From Clytia hemisphaerica (Eukaryota; Cnidaria; Hydrozoa; Leptothecata; Clytiidae): a DNA stretch of 64,000 nucleotides. Under the pieces are notes generated by a model. The model ran no database searches. It saw only the letters and a program-made list of their open reading frames with translations, and had not been told where the DNA came from. The translations under genes were made by a program, and so were the position numbers. Positions 1 to 10,400 of this stretch are shown piece by piece. The stretch spans positions 526,703 through 590,702 of the forward strand of contig CACVBU010000789.1 of NCBI GenBank assembly GCA_902728285.1. The letters run 5' to 3'. Within the stretch, counting starts at the first letter, position 1. Every line of letters begins with the position of its first letter.

Positions 1-298
1 TTCCAATTCCGTCTTCAATTTTTCAACTTTGAATCTTCTTTTAGTTCTTGAGATCTAGATCTTCATTTTTTTCTAACTTTAATTTTTTTACCGTCACAAA
101 TAAAAATGATTTCTCGCTGAGCAAAAAGTTTTCATTCAAAATTCAAAATTTCTTCGCCATCAATTCGGAAATATTTTTCTCGTTCTGTTTGCAAAATTTT
201 AGCTCCAAAGTATTTTTAGTTCCTGAGATATCGAGATTCATTTTTTGTTGAATTTTTTTTACTCCGTGAAAGTTTGAATTTCTTCTTTTTTTCTTCAG
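1..298 (+). other. Probable intron upstream of the ankyrin exon
   Basis: T-rich sequence ending in a good 3' splice acceptor, a long pyrimidine run followed by CAG at 296-298. A block of about 45 bases around 40-80 (AGTTCTTGAGATCTAGA...) recurs, diverged, around 207-258 (AGTTCCTGAGATATCGAGA...), so the intron contains an old internal duplication. A short open frame at 48-251 has the low-complexity F/S/N composition of translated T-rich DNA and is not called as a gene. Confidence 0.55.
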
Positions 299-774
299 AT
301 GTTTGGAAAATTTTGCGCGAAAAGAAATTCGCGAAATTCGAAGAAATTTTCCACCAAAAACCGGACATCGTCAACTCGTTGCGTGATGGTCTTGGTCAGA
401 CACTTCTCATGCATGCTGTTCTTGGAGATCGTTTCGACGTTTTCGTTCACTTGATGAATTATCCTCAAGATTTTTCACTCGTGAACAATTATGGTCAGAA
501 CGTTCTTCATCGTGTTGCTTGGAGAGGAACAGTTCACCATTTGGAAAAGTTTGATCAACAAACAATCGAAAAGTTGATCGATGGAAGAAACGAATGGAAC
601 GACACACCGTTGCATCGTGCAGCACGTTCGAACAATCATGACATCATCAGATGGTTGTTGGCCAAAGGAGCGGATCATGATTTGAAAAATGATCTTCGTG
701 AACGCCCTGATGAACAACGTAATTGTGATGGTGTTACCAAAGAAATCTTTCGATCGTTTCGTTCGTCTTGGTAA
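299..774 (+). CDS. Ankyrin-repeat protein, one exon (probably the last coding exon)
   Basis: The exon follows the acceptor ending at 298. It encodes about three ankyrin repeats. One repeat runs through LGQTLLMHAV, one through YGQNVLHRVA, and the clearest is NDTPLHRAARSNNHDIIRWL, which carries the canonical TPLHxAA turn-and-helix pattern at about 601-660. A fourth repeat starts at NDLRERPDEQ. Ankyrin repeats bind other proteins; nothing visible names a specific function. The frame ends at TAA (772-774), where the sequence reads TTGGTAAGAAA. That also matches a splice donor (GTAAGA at 771). I tried three downstream acceptors (1130, 1234, about 1652) in this phase and each gives an immediate stop, so I prefer the stop codon as the true end. 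The N-terminal exons lie left of the window. Confidence 0.75.
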
Positions 775-841
775 GAAAAATATCAACTTTTTCACGTTTT
801 TTTAGGGTGGGAATATTTTTAAACAATGATTTAATTTCCGT

Positions 842-1078
842 GCGATGGTTTGAAATTTTTTTTGCGATGGTTTGAAATTTTTTTTGCGATGGTTTGAAAT
901 TTTTTTGCGATGGTTTGAAACTTTTTTTGCGATGATTTGAAATTTTTTTTGCGATGGTTTGAAACTTTTTTTGCGATGGTTTGAAATTTTTTTTGCGATG
1001 GTTTGAAATTTTTTTTGCGATGGTTTGAAATTTTTTTTGCGATGGTTTGAAACTTTTTTTGCAATGGTTTGAAACTTT
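842..1078. repeat. Minisatellite, 21-22 bp unit, about 11 copies
   Basis: Tandem copies of GCGATGGTTTGAAATTTTTTT with small variants: AAAC for AAAT, GATGATT in one copy, GCAATGG in the last. The T-run length varies, as expected from slippage. It lies 70 bases after the ankyrin stop codon, so it may sit in the 3' UTR. The open frames read across it on the minus strand (QKKFQTIAKK-type repeats) follow from the repeat period and are not genes. Confidence 0.95.
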
Positions 1079-1865
1079 TACAAATGAAAACGAAATGATT
1101 TTCATCTTGTTTCTATTTTATTCTTTTAGTTGAATTAAAAAGAAATACTCAGGATTCAAAAATGTTTCATTGAATAAGTTTCGCTTGCTTCGAAATATCT
1201 TTACTTTGAACAAATTTTTTCTTTTGTTCTTCAGATTTTCTTTCGATGGTTTTTTGTTCGTTTCGTCGACGCCTTCCATCAAACTTTTCCAAGTAAGTCC
1301 ATTTATTCAAAATATTTGAAGCCTTAAAATGTTCTTAACTTGTTCTTAATATTTTGGCCATGAAGACTTATGTTCTTAAATAAAGTTTGTTCTTGTACAA
1401 AAAAAGACGTATAACGAAAAGAATTTCTTATATTTGTTCTAGAGTAGAACCAATAGCCGTACTTTCTTTTGTTTAAAAATGCTGACTAAGCAAATGGCAT
1501 GAGATACGTTTTTCACATTTAACTGATGGCCGTGATACAATCAAACCTTTTGTGAGAACAATCAGAATTATGAAAAAGTGAACTAAAGGATTGGGTTCGA
1601 GTTTGTTTGAAATGCATTTTGTAATTTTTCTATTGTTTTTTTATATTCCAGATTTCAACAACATTACGCATGAGAAAAACACGCATCCGTCATCTTGACG
1701 CCGTTTACACTTACGTTATTTATTCGCTTGACGTCTCTACGTCTCTATGAATCGTCTGGCTACAATTTTGTTTTGATCAACACCGTCACTCTGGATTACG
1801 TCAATCTGTATCATAACGCTCATTAACGTCAAACCTTTTAATTTGTTTTAATGTTAAGAATTTCT
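1079..1865. other. No gene recognised; possible spliced segment and transposon relic
   Basis: A 58-base segment at 1235-1292 is bounded by a pyrimidine tract plus CAG and by GTAAGT, so it could be an exon of a plus-strand transcript. It has no supporting protein similarity. Bases 1318-1415 resemble the GTTCTTA-rich element family seen at 53270 (several GTTCTTA motifs, ending near CAAAAAAAGACG). Nothing else is recognised. Confidence 0.4.
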
Positions 1866-2308
1866 AATACAATAATGACCGGTTAGTGAGGGCTGTACTG
1901 AGAAATATTGCTCGAGGTCAAGTAACGACCGAGCTTGCGAGGTTGTTGCGTTGACCGAGGGCAATATTTTCAGTAAAGCCCAAAAAAACCGGTCATTATT
2001 GTATTTGTTAACCGTTTCCTTCAGCTTCGATTGATTTTTAGCGCTTTATTCAGGAAAAATAGCAAAATAAAGCGAAAAAACAAGCGAAAAGAGATAAAAA
2101 AATTTTATAATTTCTGACGTCAGAAATAAAAAATGAGAGAAATGATGTCAACGCATTGTTCATTTTCCTTTGAAAAAGTGACGTCACAATGAATTTTCCT
2201 AACGACGGGCAACTCTGGACAATGTAGGCCCGTCGTCATGCGAAAAGAACCAATTGCATTGCGCAAAAAGTCGTGTAGCCCGCTTCGAAAAAGTAACCGG
2301 TTAACAAT
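1866..2308. mobile_element. Foldback (hairpin) MITE-like element
   Basis: The left part, 1866-2005, is one long imperfect palindrome. AATACAATAATGACCGGTT at 1866-1884 is matched exactly in reverse complement at 1987-2005, and the pairing continues inwards through GGGCTNTACTGA, ATATTG and the ACGACCGAGC/TTGCGAGGTTGTT centre. The sequence continues to AACCGGTTAACAATA at about 2295-2308, which repeats the ACCGGT tip. There is no coding capacity. It is a non-autonomous element by structure; the family is not identified. Confidence 0.7.
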
Positions 2309-2472
2309 AAACGATAATACTTCGGAGGAAAAATCATATTTCTTTTCATGCTGATTTCTGGGAAATCGATGGATTAGTCTGGAGGTCACAGACCTCTATA
2401 AATTTATTTGCTATATCATAGTTTTTGAAATAAGGATTATTAAAAGAAAGCTCTGTGGATGAGGATGCTTTT

Positions 2473-2810
2473 CCCGGGGGGGGGGCAGCTGGGCAAAAGG
2501 ACCGACGGGTATGTGCGGGTCCTAAGGGTACCTTTTCCAATATGTTTAAAATGCACTGTAAGGGTCGGAAAAACTAGAGATGCACTGTAAGGGTAGAAAT
2601 TTCAGAAAATTCTTGAAAAACCTAGAGATTTTGACCAAAAATTCTAGAATTTTGACCATTTTTTGCACGAAAGGGATCGAAAATTTGGGGGAAAATGCAC
2701 TCTAAGGGTATGATTTTCACTGATTTTTGCTGCACTGTAAAGGTGCAATTTTAAAAGCAAATTTTTGGCCCGCGCATACCGTCAGTCCGCAAACCCAGTG
2801 CCCCCCGGGG
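2473..2810. mobile_element. G/C-tipped MITE, copy 1
   Basis: Terminal inverted repeats of about 40 bp: CCCGGGGGGGG...CAGCTGGGCAA at the left and CCCAGTGCCCCCCGGGG at the right, with matching sub-terminal GGTATGYGCGGG. The interior carries several copies of GCACTGTAAGGGT. An approximate flanking duplication (GCTTTTCC / GCTTTTTC) is visible. It has the same architecture as the elements at 3026, 46017 and 54888. Confidence 0.8.
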
Positions 2811-3025
2811 CTTTTTCATAAATGGTAATAGGACCATTTGCGAAACCACTAAAGATAATTGGGGATTATTTGAGAAAGTCAGATATTTTTTTCCATTCTT
2901 CTGAAAACTTGGACATAACAAAAACCGTTGCAATGCTCATTCAGCTGGTCCTTTTGCCTGGATATCTCGTGTTTTTAATTTGACGGCAATTTGGGTTCCA
3001 TAAAAATGGTTCTTAAATCTTAACA

Positions 3026-3442
3026 CGGGGGGAGGGCTCTCGATTTCTCAAAAAATTGGCTTTCAAATCGGACAATCGGGCCTTTACAGTGTATTTACCG
3101 AACGTTTCGGACCCTTACAGTGCATTTTACCGAACCTTTCTGACCCTGCAGTTTGATTTCATATCTTATTTTCCTATGAAGCCAACTGAAGATGAGCCTA
3201 AGATTTCGACAAAATGTGCCAAACAAATCAAAATGGGTACAAGTCAAAACTATAAATATACATCAGATTTTTACTGTCCGACTTGCAATTCAGTAGTCCG
3301 CAAACACACCCTTACAGTGTATCCAGCTAAAAGGAAATCCTTGTAGTGCACTCTAACTAAAGTACACCCTGACAGGGTCTCCAAAAACTTACCCTTGAGG
3401 GCGGTACATGCCGTAGGTCGGACCATTTCAGTGCCCCCCGGA
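3026..3442. mobile_element. G/C-tipped MITE, copy 2
   Basis: Starts CGGGGGGAGGG and ends CAGTGCCCCCCGG. The interior repeats the family motif CCCTTACAGTGCATTT in the opposite orientation to copy 1. Flanks read ATCTTAAC and ATCTTACC, a likely 8-bp target duplication with one change. A 96-codon frame at 3056-3346 is made of these repeats and is not called. Confidence 0.75.
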
Positions 3443-6025
3443 TCTTACCCCTTTTTTATAATAATGTGATAAATTTCCATAGAAGAATTTTTTCAGCTTT
3501 CAAAGAGAAGGTCCCTTATTCTGCTCTAAATGTCATGATTTTAGCCTATATTTACCTTATTTTGGGGTTTTACAATTTCCAATGTTCGTTTCGATAGCGT
3601 AAAATTCTTATTCTTCGGGAAACGTGCACTGCTCTGCTTTTGAATATTGATGCATGCATACTGAGGTTTTCATAAAACAGAGTTATTTGAAACCTAAGCC
3701 AATTTTCATATTTTAATCATTCTTTTCGTTAAAACCTCTTTTGTTAAACTTCCTTTGTTAAGAACTTTAAGATTTTTTTAGTCCTATTAGTGGGCGAATT
3801 TTCAGTGGGGTCACTACCGTAGTGGCTGCCTCTATAGTAGTGCATACAGACCAAGAGTAAGTTCAAGAAGCCTGGAGCTGTCTAATGTGTAAATTAACCA
3901 AAATGAGGCTCATTTGTGTCTTGAAGTTTCTTATTTTTTGAAGGATTTTGATTTTTCGGCGTAAGTAAAAGGGATTATTAATACCATGGGATGCAGAGTG
4001 AAAGAAGTTATGGCAAACACACCCCCTTCTCATAGACTCGGTAGGATTTTTTCAGAGCCAGCTAGCATAATTTTCAGCATGCATTGAGGATGGGTTTATG
4101 TGATAATTTTTAGTGGGGACAAAAATTTGAGTATATTCTCGGGTACCTAATAGCCGGGGAAGAGGTGCGGGGGAGGGTGGAATTTGTCCTGGATTCTGGA
4201 TGGAAAATTTTTTTAAAGGAGGCTAATGCAGCCGAATTAAAAGAGGGAATTTTAAAAACATTTTCCCAAAAATAAATTAACCGGAATGGGGGTATATTGA
4301 ACATACCATTTAATGACCTGTAAAGTTTTATAATTTATTTGTTGATGAATTTATATTTTGTACATACTATTTCTGCAATATCCATAAGATACCAAAACAA
4401 AAATATCTAAACCATTATTACGTGTGTTTTTCACAACCAAATTTGTCTTTTCATTTCTCATCCGAGATTGCTTATCCTTCCTTTATTCAACAAAAGTACG
4501 TCATGAAAACGAAAATACCACATTGCCTGTTTCGGTTTTGCTTACTCCTGGGAGAGGGGTACTACAATCAGTGCGATAACATATTGGGAATTTTGGCTAT
4601 TTTACAATTTTTCGAAAATTGAAGTTCGAGCGAGAATTTCAATTTCGGACCTTCAAATTGAAGCCCTACTGGACCATTTTGAACTTAGATCCTACTAAGT
4701 TCCTAAGTCTTAAGTCTAGCGTTAAAACTCAGAATTAAAACTCTACCCTTCCAACCTAATTTAGAGCGCTTCCAAATTGTTTGTGGTTATGAAATTCCGT
4801 GTGGAATTTCCCTTTTGTGCTAAGTATTTTGTCACTGATTGTAAGTTTGCGAAATGACACGTATGTCCATGCCAAAGTTTGAAAGTCGACCCTTTGAGAG
4901 GCTGAAATTTCGAAAATTTTGTTAATTTTTTGATGTTTTTGTCACCCTTAGAGAGACCATTTTCCCAAAATTATCGAATATTAGTCCAAATAAACTTAAC
5001 TTATAATAAACAAAGAACTGAAATGATTTCAACACACAGGAAGATATTATGTTTTGCAAAATGAATTTTCAACTGAGAAAACAGCAAAAACTCAACACAA
5101 AGAAAGGTAAGTCAATTTGTTTAGTTCTAAGCAGTGTTCCATCAGATGTATGAAAATACTTTTTATCACTTCACTCTTGAGAAAGTTACATCAATCTGGT
5201 GTTGAGGCTGACTTCCATAAATGCCAACTTACTTTGGTAAAATTCAATTGCGCGATAGGTTAACCATATGTGGGGGCCCCCTATGTGGAGCTTGTTTGCC
5301 AAACTTCATTGTTAAACAATTGGAAAAAGCAGTAGATTAGTTTTTTGAGAGAAAACGGAGTTGTCACTAAGTGGGAAAACAAGCTGCCGAAAAGCTCAAC
5401 AGTTCTTCGACAACCTTGACAATAAATTTCAAAGAAGTATAGACTTCTTTTACCTCTTGTTTGCTCTTGTACGACAACTTTCACATTTTCCTTGTTGATC
5501 AAAATTTGGATTTTTCATTTTGATTTATTTAAAAATGATTATTTTAAACACTTTTTTAGGTAAGGGACAGGAATTGAATGCATGAGAGGATTACGAAAGT
5601 ATGCGTGGCAAACTCTACCTGTTGTACACTGTTTTTGACAGAAAACCCGTTTGCGAATTTTCTTCGTAGACCAGCGCCCGAGATTCAGAAAAGGCTTTAA
5701 AACAGGTTTACGTAGGGCATCCCTTAGATCAGGGCAAAATTCTGATATTATGCTCCTAGTAGGGTGTAGAATTGACAAAAAGAATATGCCCTTCGAATCT
5801 CCGGCAGCTTTCCAGTGAATCGACTTTTAGTTAATTGATAGAACTCATCAAGGGTCAAAACGTCTAAAACGTCGATTTTTTGCCTTAAAAATGCCATTTC
5901 TCGGCACCCAGGCCAGGTGGTAGAAACTTAACAAATAACTCTTTTTCTTTACTTACTTTTCGCGCTGTATCTGTTTGTAGCATCAAATATCTAATTTTCA
6001 AACTTCGAAAAACCGTTAGTAAAGG
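3443..6025. other. 2.6 kb without a recognisable gene
   Basis: AT-rich sequence with no convincing splice-bounded coding segment. Short open frames (60-80 codons) lack codon or protein signals. No tandem repeat longer than a few units was seen. Confidence 0.5.
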
Positions 6026-6068
6026 GGCCTAAAAAAACCGGAGTTATGACGTCATAACTCGGGTTTTT
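6026..6068. repeat. Near-perfect palindrome centred on TGACGTCA
   Basis: GAGTTATGACGTCATAACTC at 6041-6060 is a perfect 20-bp palindrome. The flanks extend it (AAAAAACCG before, GGGTTTTT after) with one mismatch. The core TGACGTCA is a consensus CRE/ATF-type site, but the context gives no promoter. It may be the tip or centre of an old transposon. Confidence 0.6.
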
Positions 6069-6558
6069 AAAGTCGGGTTTTCCAGGCCTCATTACTTTTC
6101 TTTGACCGCTCGTGTAACTTTATGGCATGTCAAAAAGGACATAAGTTTGGCGCAGAAATTTTGAGGCCTTAAGCATGGTCATTTCAGCATCGCCTGTCAC
6201 TAAAATAATTTTTTTGTCTTTTTTGAGAAATTAGGGAAAAAGTGCTGTATGACATTATAAAAGTTAAAATGTGAATATATAATATCTATCTATTGGAATA
6301 ATAAAAGGACGAAGTTTTTCTCTCTTGGAAAACATTTTTGCAAGGGAAAACTGAAAGCAAACAGTTCATACGTCTGAAGATATGCAAGGATTTATGGTAT
6401 ATTTCAAATTAATTTGGAAGAATAAATTTCGAGAAAAAATATTTTTATTTTTATCCTAAATACAGTTTAAAAAAATATTACTACAAATAAAAGGCCACAA
6501 ACTGAACGGAAATGTTTCTAAAATCTCAATATTCAATATATAATCTACTCAGTAGTAC
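6069..6558. other. No gene recognised
   Basis: AT-rich stretch with no supported feature. Confidence 0.5.
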
Positions 6559-6712
6559 AATTCATGATATGCACCACTGGAGAGTCTTCTGAGAACTTTT
6601 AAAATTTTCCACCCAATACTTAAACAATAGGAAAAGTGACGTATTGGGTGGAACAAAAAACAGAAAGTTGCATAATTTCGTGAAGTCATTGCAGTGGTGC
6701 ATATCATGAATT
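6559..6712. mobile_element. 154-bp MITE with 19-bp terminal inverted repeats
   Basis: TTCATGATATGCACCACTG at the left is matched in reverse complement at the right end. The interior holds a second inverted pair, CACCCAATAC / GTATTGGGTG. A second copy in the opposite orientation lies at 32316-32476. There is no coding capacity. Confidence 0.85.
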
Positions 6713-6795
6713 TGGCAATTCGATACGTATGACACCAACCCTATCACAACCAGAGCATCTACTTGACCAGAGTCGAATGGCATGAAATATCTTTA

Positions 6796-6987
6796 TTGCC
6801 TGCAAGTTCTTCATTACAAAAATTGACGTCATTCGACCCTTATAAACTCGGACCCAATCCTCTTTTATGCATCCTTTGGTTTATATGTTCATGCTGCCTG
6901 CAAGTTCTTCATCATATTGAATTCTAAAAATTGACGTCATTCGACCCTGATAAACTCGGTTCCACTCCTCTTTCATGCATCCTTAGG
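6796..6987 (+). repeat. Tandem duplication of a ~98-bp segment
   Basis: Two adjacent diverged copies begin TTGCCTGCAAGTTCTTCAT and CTGCCTGCAAGTTCTTCAT (6796 and 6893). They share AAAAATTGACGTCATTCGAC and CTTTYATGCATCCTT. They may be the two halves of a dimeric element; nothing is coding. Confidence 0.75.
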
Positions 6988-7226
6988 CGCATGGTTGTAT
7001 AATCGAATCTTCTGGAAGAAGACTTTTTCGTATCCTCCTCGAATGAATAAATAAGTTAATATGAGAATTGATTTCTTTCCAGTGAAGCAAATGACAGAAA
7101 TCCCGATGTACTGATTGAAACCATTCCCTTTTCAATCCAATGTTTGACTCTGCATTCATTCTTGGTCATATCAAATATATGACAAATGAAAGTGCTCTCC
7201 CGTTGCTCAGCAACAACCCATTGAGA

Positions 7227-7232
7227 TTTATT
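7227..7232 (-). promoter_or_regulatory. Candidate polyadenylation signal for the SSX2IP-like gene
   Basis: AATAAA on the minus strand, about 31 bases past the stop codon at 7263-7265. The spacing gives a very short 3' UTR, so a more distal signal may be used instead. Confidence 0.35.
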
Positions 7233-7262
7233 TGACTATAAACCATACGTGATCATCAGTAC

Positions 7263-7485
7263 CTACTCCATTAAATAGAACGGAATTTCGCCACCACTAA
7301 ATCCAGTGTTGGAACTTGTGTGCGATCTAGGAGTTTTTTGCAGTTCAGTGACACTCTCTTCAATACTTTTATTGTGATGCTCTTCGACCGCGCGACGAAT
7401 ATTTTCCGCGTGCTCGTGTAACTTTTTGGGAGAGGGTGAACCATCAGGTGAGGTATCTGCTTGGACGAATGAACCGTTCAAATTT
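7263..7485 (-). CDS. SSX2IP: SSX2IP-like terminal exon
   Basis: Acceptor TTTCTAG ends at 7486. The exon completes a codon begun in the previous exon and continues LNGSFVQADTSPDGSPSP, then a short helical EHAENIRRAVEEHHNKSIEE stretch. It ends GGEIPFYLME and TAG at 7265-7263. The sequence over the stop, GGAGTAGGT, also reads as a donor (GTAGGT at 7266), so a further exon cannot be excluded. The Ser/Pro-rich, low-complexity tail is typical of the end of this family. Confidence 0.7.
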
Positions 7486-10400
7486 CTAGAAAGAAGAAAA
7501 GACAATTGAGTTTCCAGGGCCCACTTTTTTTAGAAGTAGAATCTTTTGGTTGCGCCTATTTATAGACTCTTTGTTCATTGGCCTCCACTTTCAATTTCAT
7601 GGCGTGGGCTCTGGCTTCGACATCAATATCTAAAACAAAAAGCTAGCCTATACTAGACGTGACCACTTTTTTTTTCAGCGTGATGTATCAACATAACATT
7701 TTTCGTTCGGCCCTAATTTTAGTCACCTCGTCTAAATTTAGTCACTAGCGCCGACTAATATATAATGAATAATAGCGGACGAAATAATAAATTACCATGA
7801 TGTGGTACTCAAAAAAGTTGGTTGAGGAAAGCTTAATTATAAACTTTTAATTTGGCCCAAATTTTTAGTCGGCCCTAATTTTTAGCCGGCCCTAATTTTA
7901 GTCACCAAGCCAAAATTTCGCCACTTAGGACCGACTAAGTTTTGGCCGATAAGGTAATTACCGATCAAGATTCCTTGACACAGATCCATCGTAATTCAAT
8001 GACATGAAACGGTACAGTTCTGCGGTGGAGGGCATTTGTTTTGAAGTTGGTAATCTCTCCTTCTTAGATGATGCAAAAATTGAAGGTGCGGGGCTGAAAG
8101 CGGGCGTTGCCATACGAAGACTATGCTTGGTTGAGATTCCTATAACAACAATAACAATAACTAATATTTTGAGTGGCATTTTTTAAGCAGCTCAGCCATT
8201 GTCTCCGCCAGGGGCTACTGTAATAAATGAATATGAATTAAATCAAAATAAAGTTAAAAACAAGAACGAGAACAATAAATTTATAAGTCATCCTCTATCA
8301 AGGGACGTCGAATTTTGCGACAAGTTCGAGATTTGAGCAAAACCTCAAGGTGGGGGCGTACGGTATTTTGGAATTGCGGAAATCGAGCCTTTTCTCTTCA
8401 GAATTTCGAAAATCGGGCAAAATTCCTTCGGTATTTCGGAATGCTGAAATTGCTTCGGTATTGGAAATCCAGGAATTTTTGCTTCGGAATTTCGGTATTA
8501 TAAAGTTTTTATCCCCCTTTTTCGGAATTTATACATGAAAAACAAATTTGATGAAAAATTAGTCAAAACAAGGAAATATACCCAAAAAAGTCGGTATCGG
8601 AATTGCAAGTATCTTTTTACGGAATTTCGGAAATTTTAGCAAAATCATTCGGTATTTCGGAATTAGCAAACCCCGTACGCCCCTTAAGATTTCGGTCATG
8701 TACAACCAATGATGGTTAAACTCACCACTTCTTGGGTTTAATTTCTTATCTTTGTTAAGGACGGGCGTGGATATACAATGCATATAAAATTCAACACGCT
8801 CCTTTTCGAATTCCTCTCGCTGGAAAGAAAAGATCAAACATGGTTTTGAGAAATAAAATCAGAATACTTTAACCCCTTTTAAGCTTTTTCGATTTTTGTT
8901 GGGGCTAATAGGATTTAACTGTTACAAATCCTGATTAATCAGGGTTCCCACAGCTTTCAAAATTTCAAATTTAAGGCGAATTGAGGAGAATTAAGGAGGA
9001 TTTTCCACTTTTTTGAGGAGATTTCTGTAAAAATTTGAGGAGTTTTTCATATATTTTTAGAAAAATTGAGGAGATTTTCTTTCCAAGTTAAAATGATACT
9101 TTTTGTTGTTAAAAAAGCAACACTGCACTGTCCAATAAAAAAATTGGATAATGTTTTACATCGGCATGATCCACACATGCCATAGGGGCGTGGCTCTTCC
9201 TGAAAATGACCTTTAAAGAAGCACAAAAATCTTTTGAGATTGTCTCCTTTATTGTAAAAATGAACTTTTTACGAATTAAACAAAGGAAAGGTTTACCAAA
9301 GTCTCCTTCTTGGGGGGGGGGATAGGTAATTATCCTTAGAGGGGAGCAGTGGCTCTAAGTGTAAAACTACAAAAACCTGAAAACATTTTTAAATGTAGAC
9401 ATGTTATAACAGCATGAACCAATAGCGGCAATAGTCTATTTTTTAAATAACACCCCCACCCCCAGAGTTTCTAAACTTTTACTTCGTAATTGATTTCGCC
9501 CTTTTAAAAAAACTCTGTTGTGGGGTCGTGGCCCCCTGTCCTTAGCAGAACGTCACTAATTTCGAGTTATTGAAGAGCAATGAGGAAATGGAAACATGAT
9601 ATTAGAGTAAAGAAATGTGAGAGCGAAGCGAGCAAAAAATTTTTCATTTTATTCTTGATAATCAATTTTCGAAACATCTAGAGGGCCAGCGATACTACGT
9701 TGAACGTTTTTTATTTTTGGTCAAACTTAATTGAGGAGATTTGAAGAAAATATTGGAGAAATTCGAGAAAAAGTAGGAGATTTTAGGAGACATTTGAAAT
9801 TTAAGGAGAATTGAGGAGATTAGAGGAGCTGTGGGAGCCCTGTTAATTTCGTGGGTCTGTGGATTCCCGAAATTTCGCTTTTTTATTGATGGAATATAGT
9901 TTAAAACTCGTCAGAAAAAGTTTATCTCGCGGGAATAGATTTTTTGCTGCATCAAAAATTTTCAATTTCAATTATTTTCACGAATTAACCTCTTTTTCGC
10001 AGACATTTAAATCCATTCACGAAAATTTTATGCACGCTAAATTTACTAGCTTGAAAGAACTTAGAAATATGAGCCTACACCCACAACCACCCACACCCAC
10101 CCACCCACGTACCTCTTTAGAAACTTTGAGAACGTAATCAGTGAAATTTTTTCGTTCTTCGCACAATTTTTCTTCTTCCTCTCTCAGCTTCTTCAAACGT
10201 TTTTCAGATGCTTCGTAATTTTCTTCAGATAAACCAAATGTCTGTAGGTAAGAAATAAAAGAAGTAAAGTGAAGTTATATACACTGGAGAAGCTAAAAAC
10301 TAGCGACTAACCATGACAATCTGTAACAAAAAACCCAATATACATTTTTGAAGAAAAAAACAAAAAAACAAGTGATACTTTTATGGACCTACCTGGTTAC

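Noticed and set aside
734..1105. Two minus-strand frames rich in QTIAKKISNHRKK repeats
   Set aside because: Translation of the 21-22 bp minisatellite.
3056..3346. 96-codon plus-strand frame
   Set aside because: Lies wholly inside the G/C-tipped MITE copy 2 and is built from its internal repeat. The similar frames at 8315-8538, 46131-46388 and 54881-55264 are rejected for the same reason.
6041..6060. CRE/ATF promoter site
   Set aside because: A perfect TGACGTCA palindrome but with no gene start nearby; similar GACGTCA palindromes occur in transposon interiors in this window (20820, 56400).
7958..8179. ATG frame beginning MPLKILVIVIVVIG as a secreted protein
   Set aside because: The hydrophobic start lies in an intron; a better model uses the acceptor at 8140 and fits the phases of both neighbouring exons.
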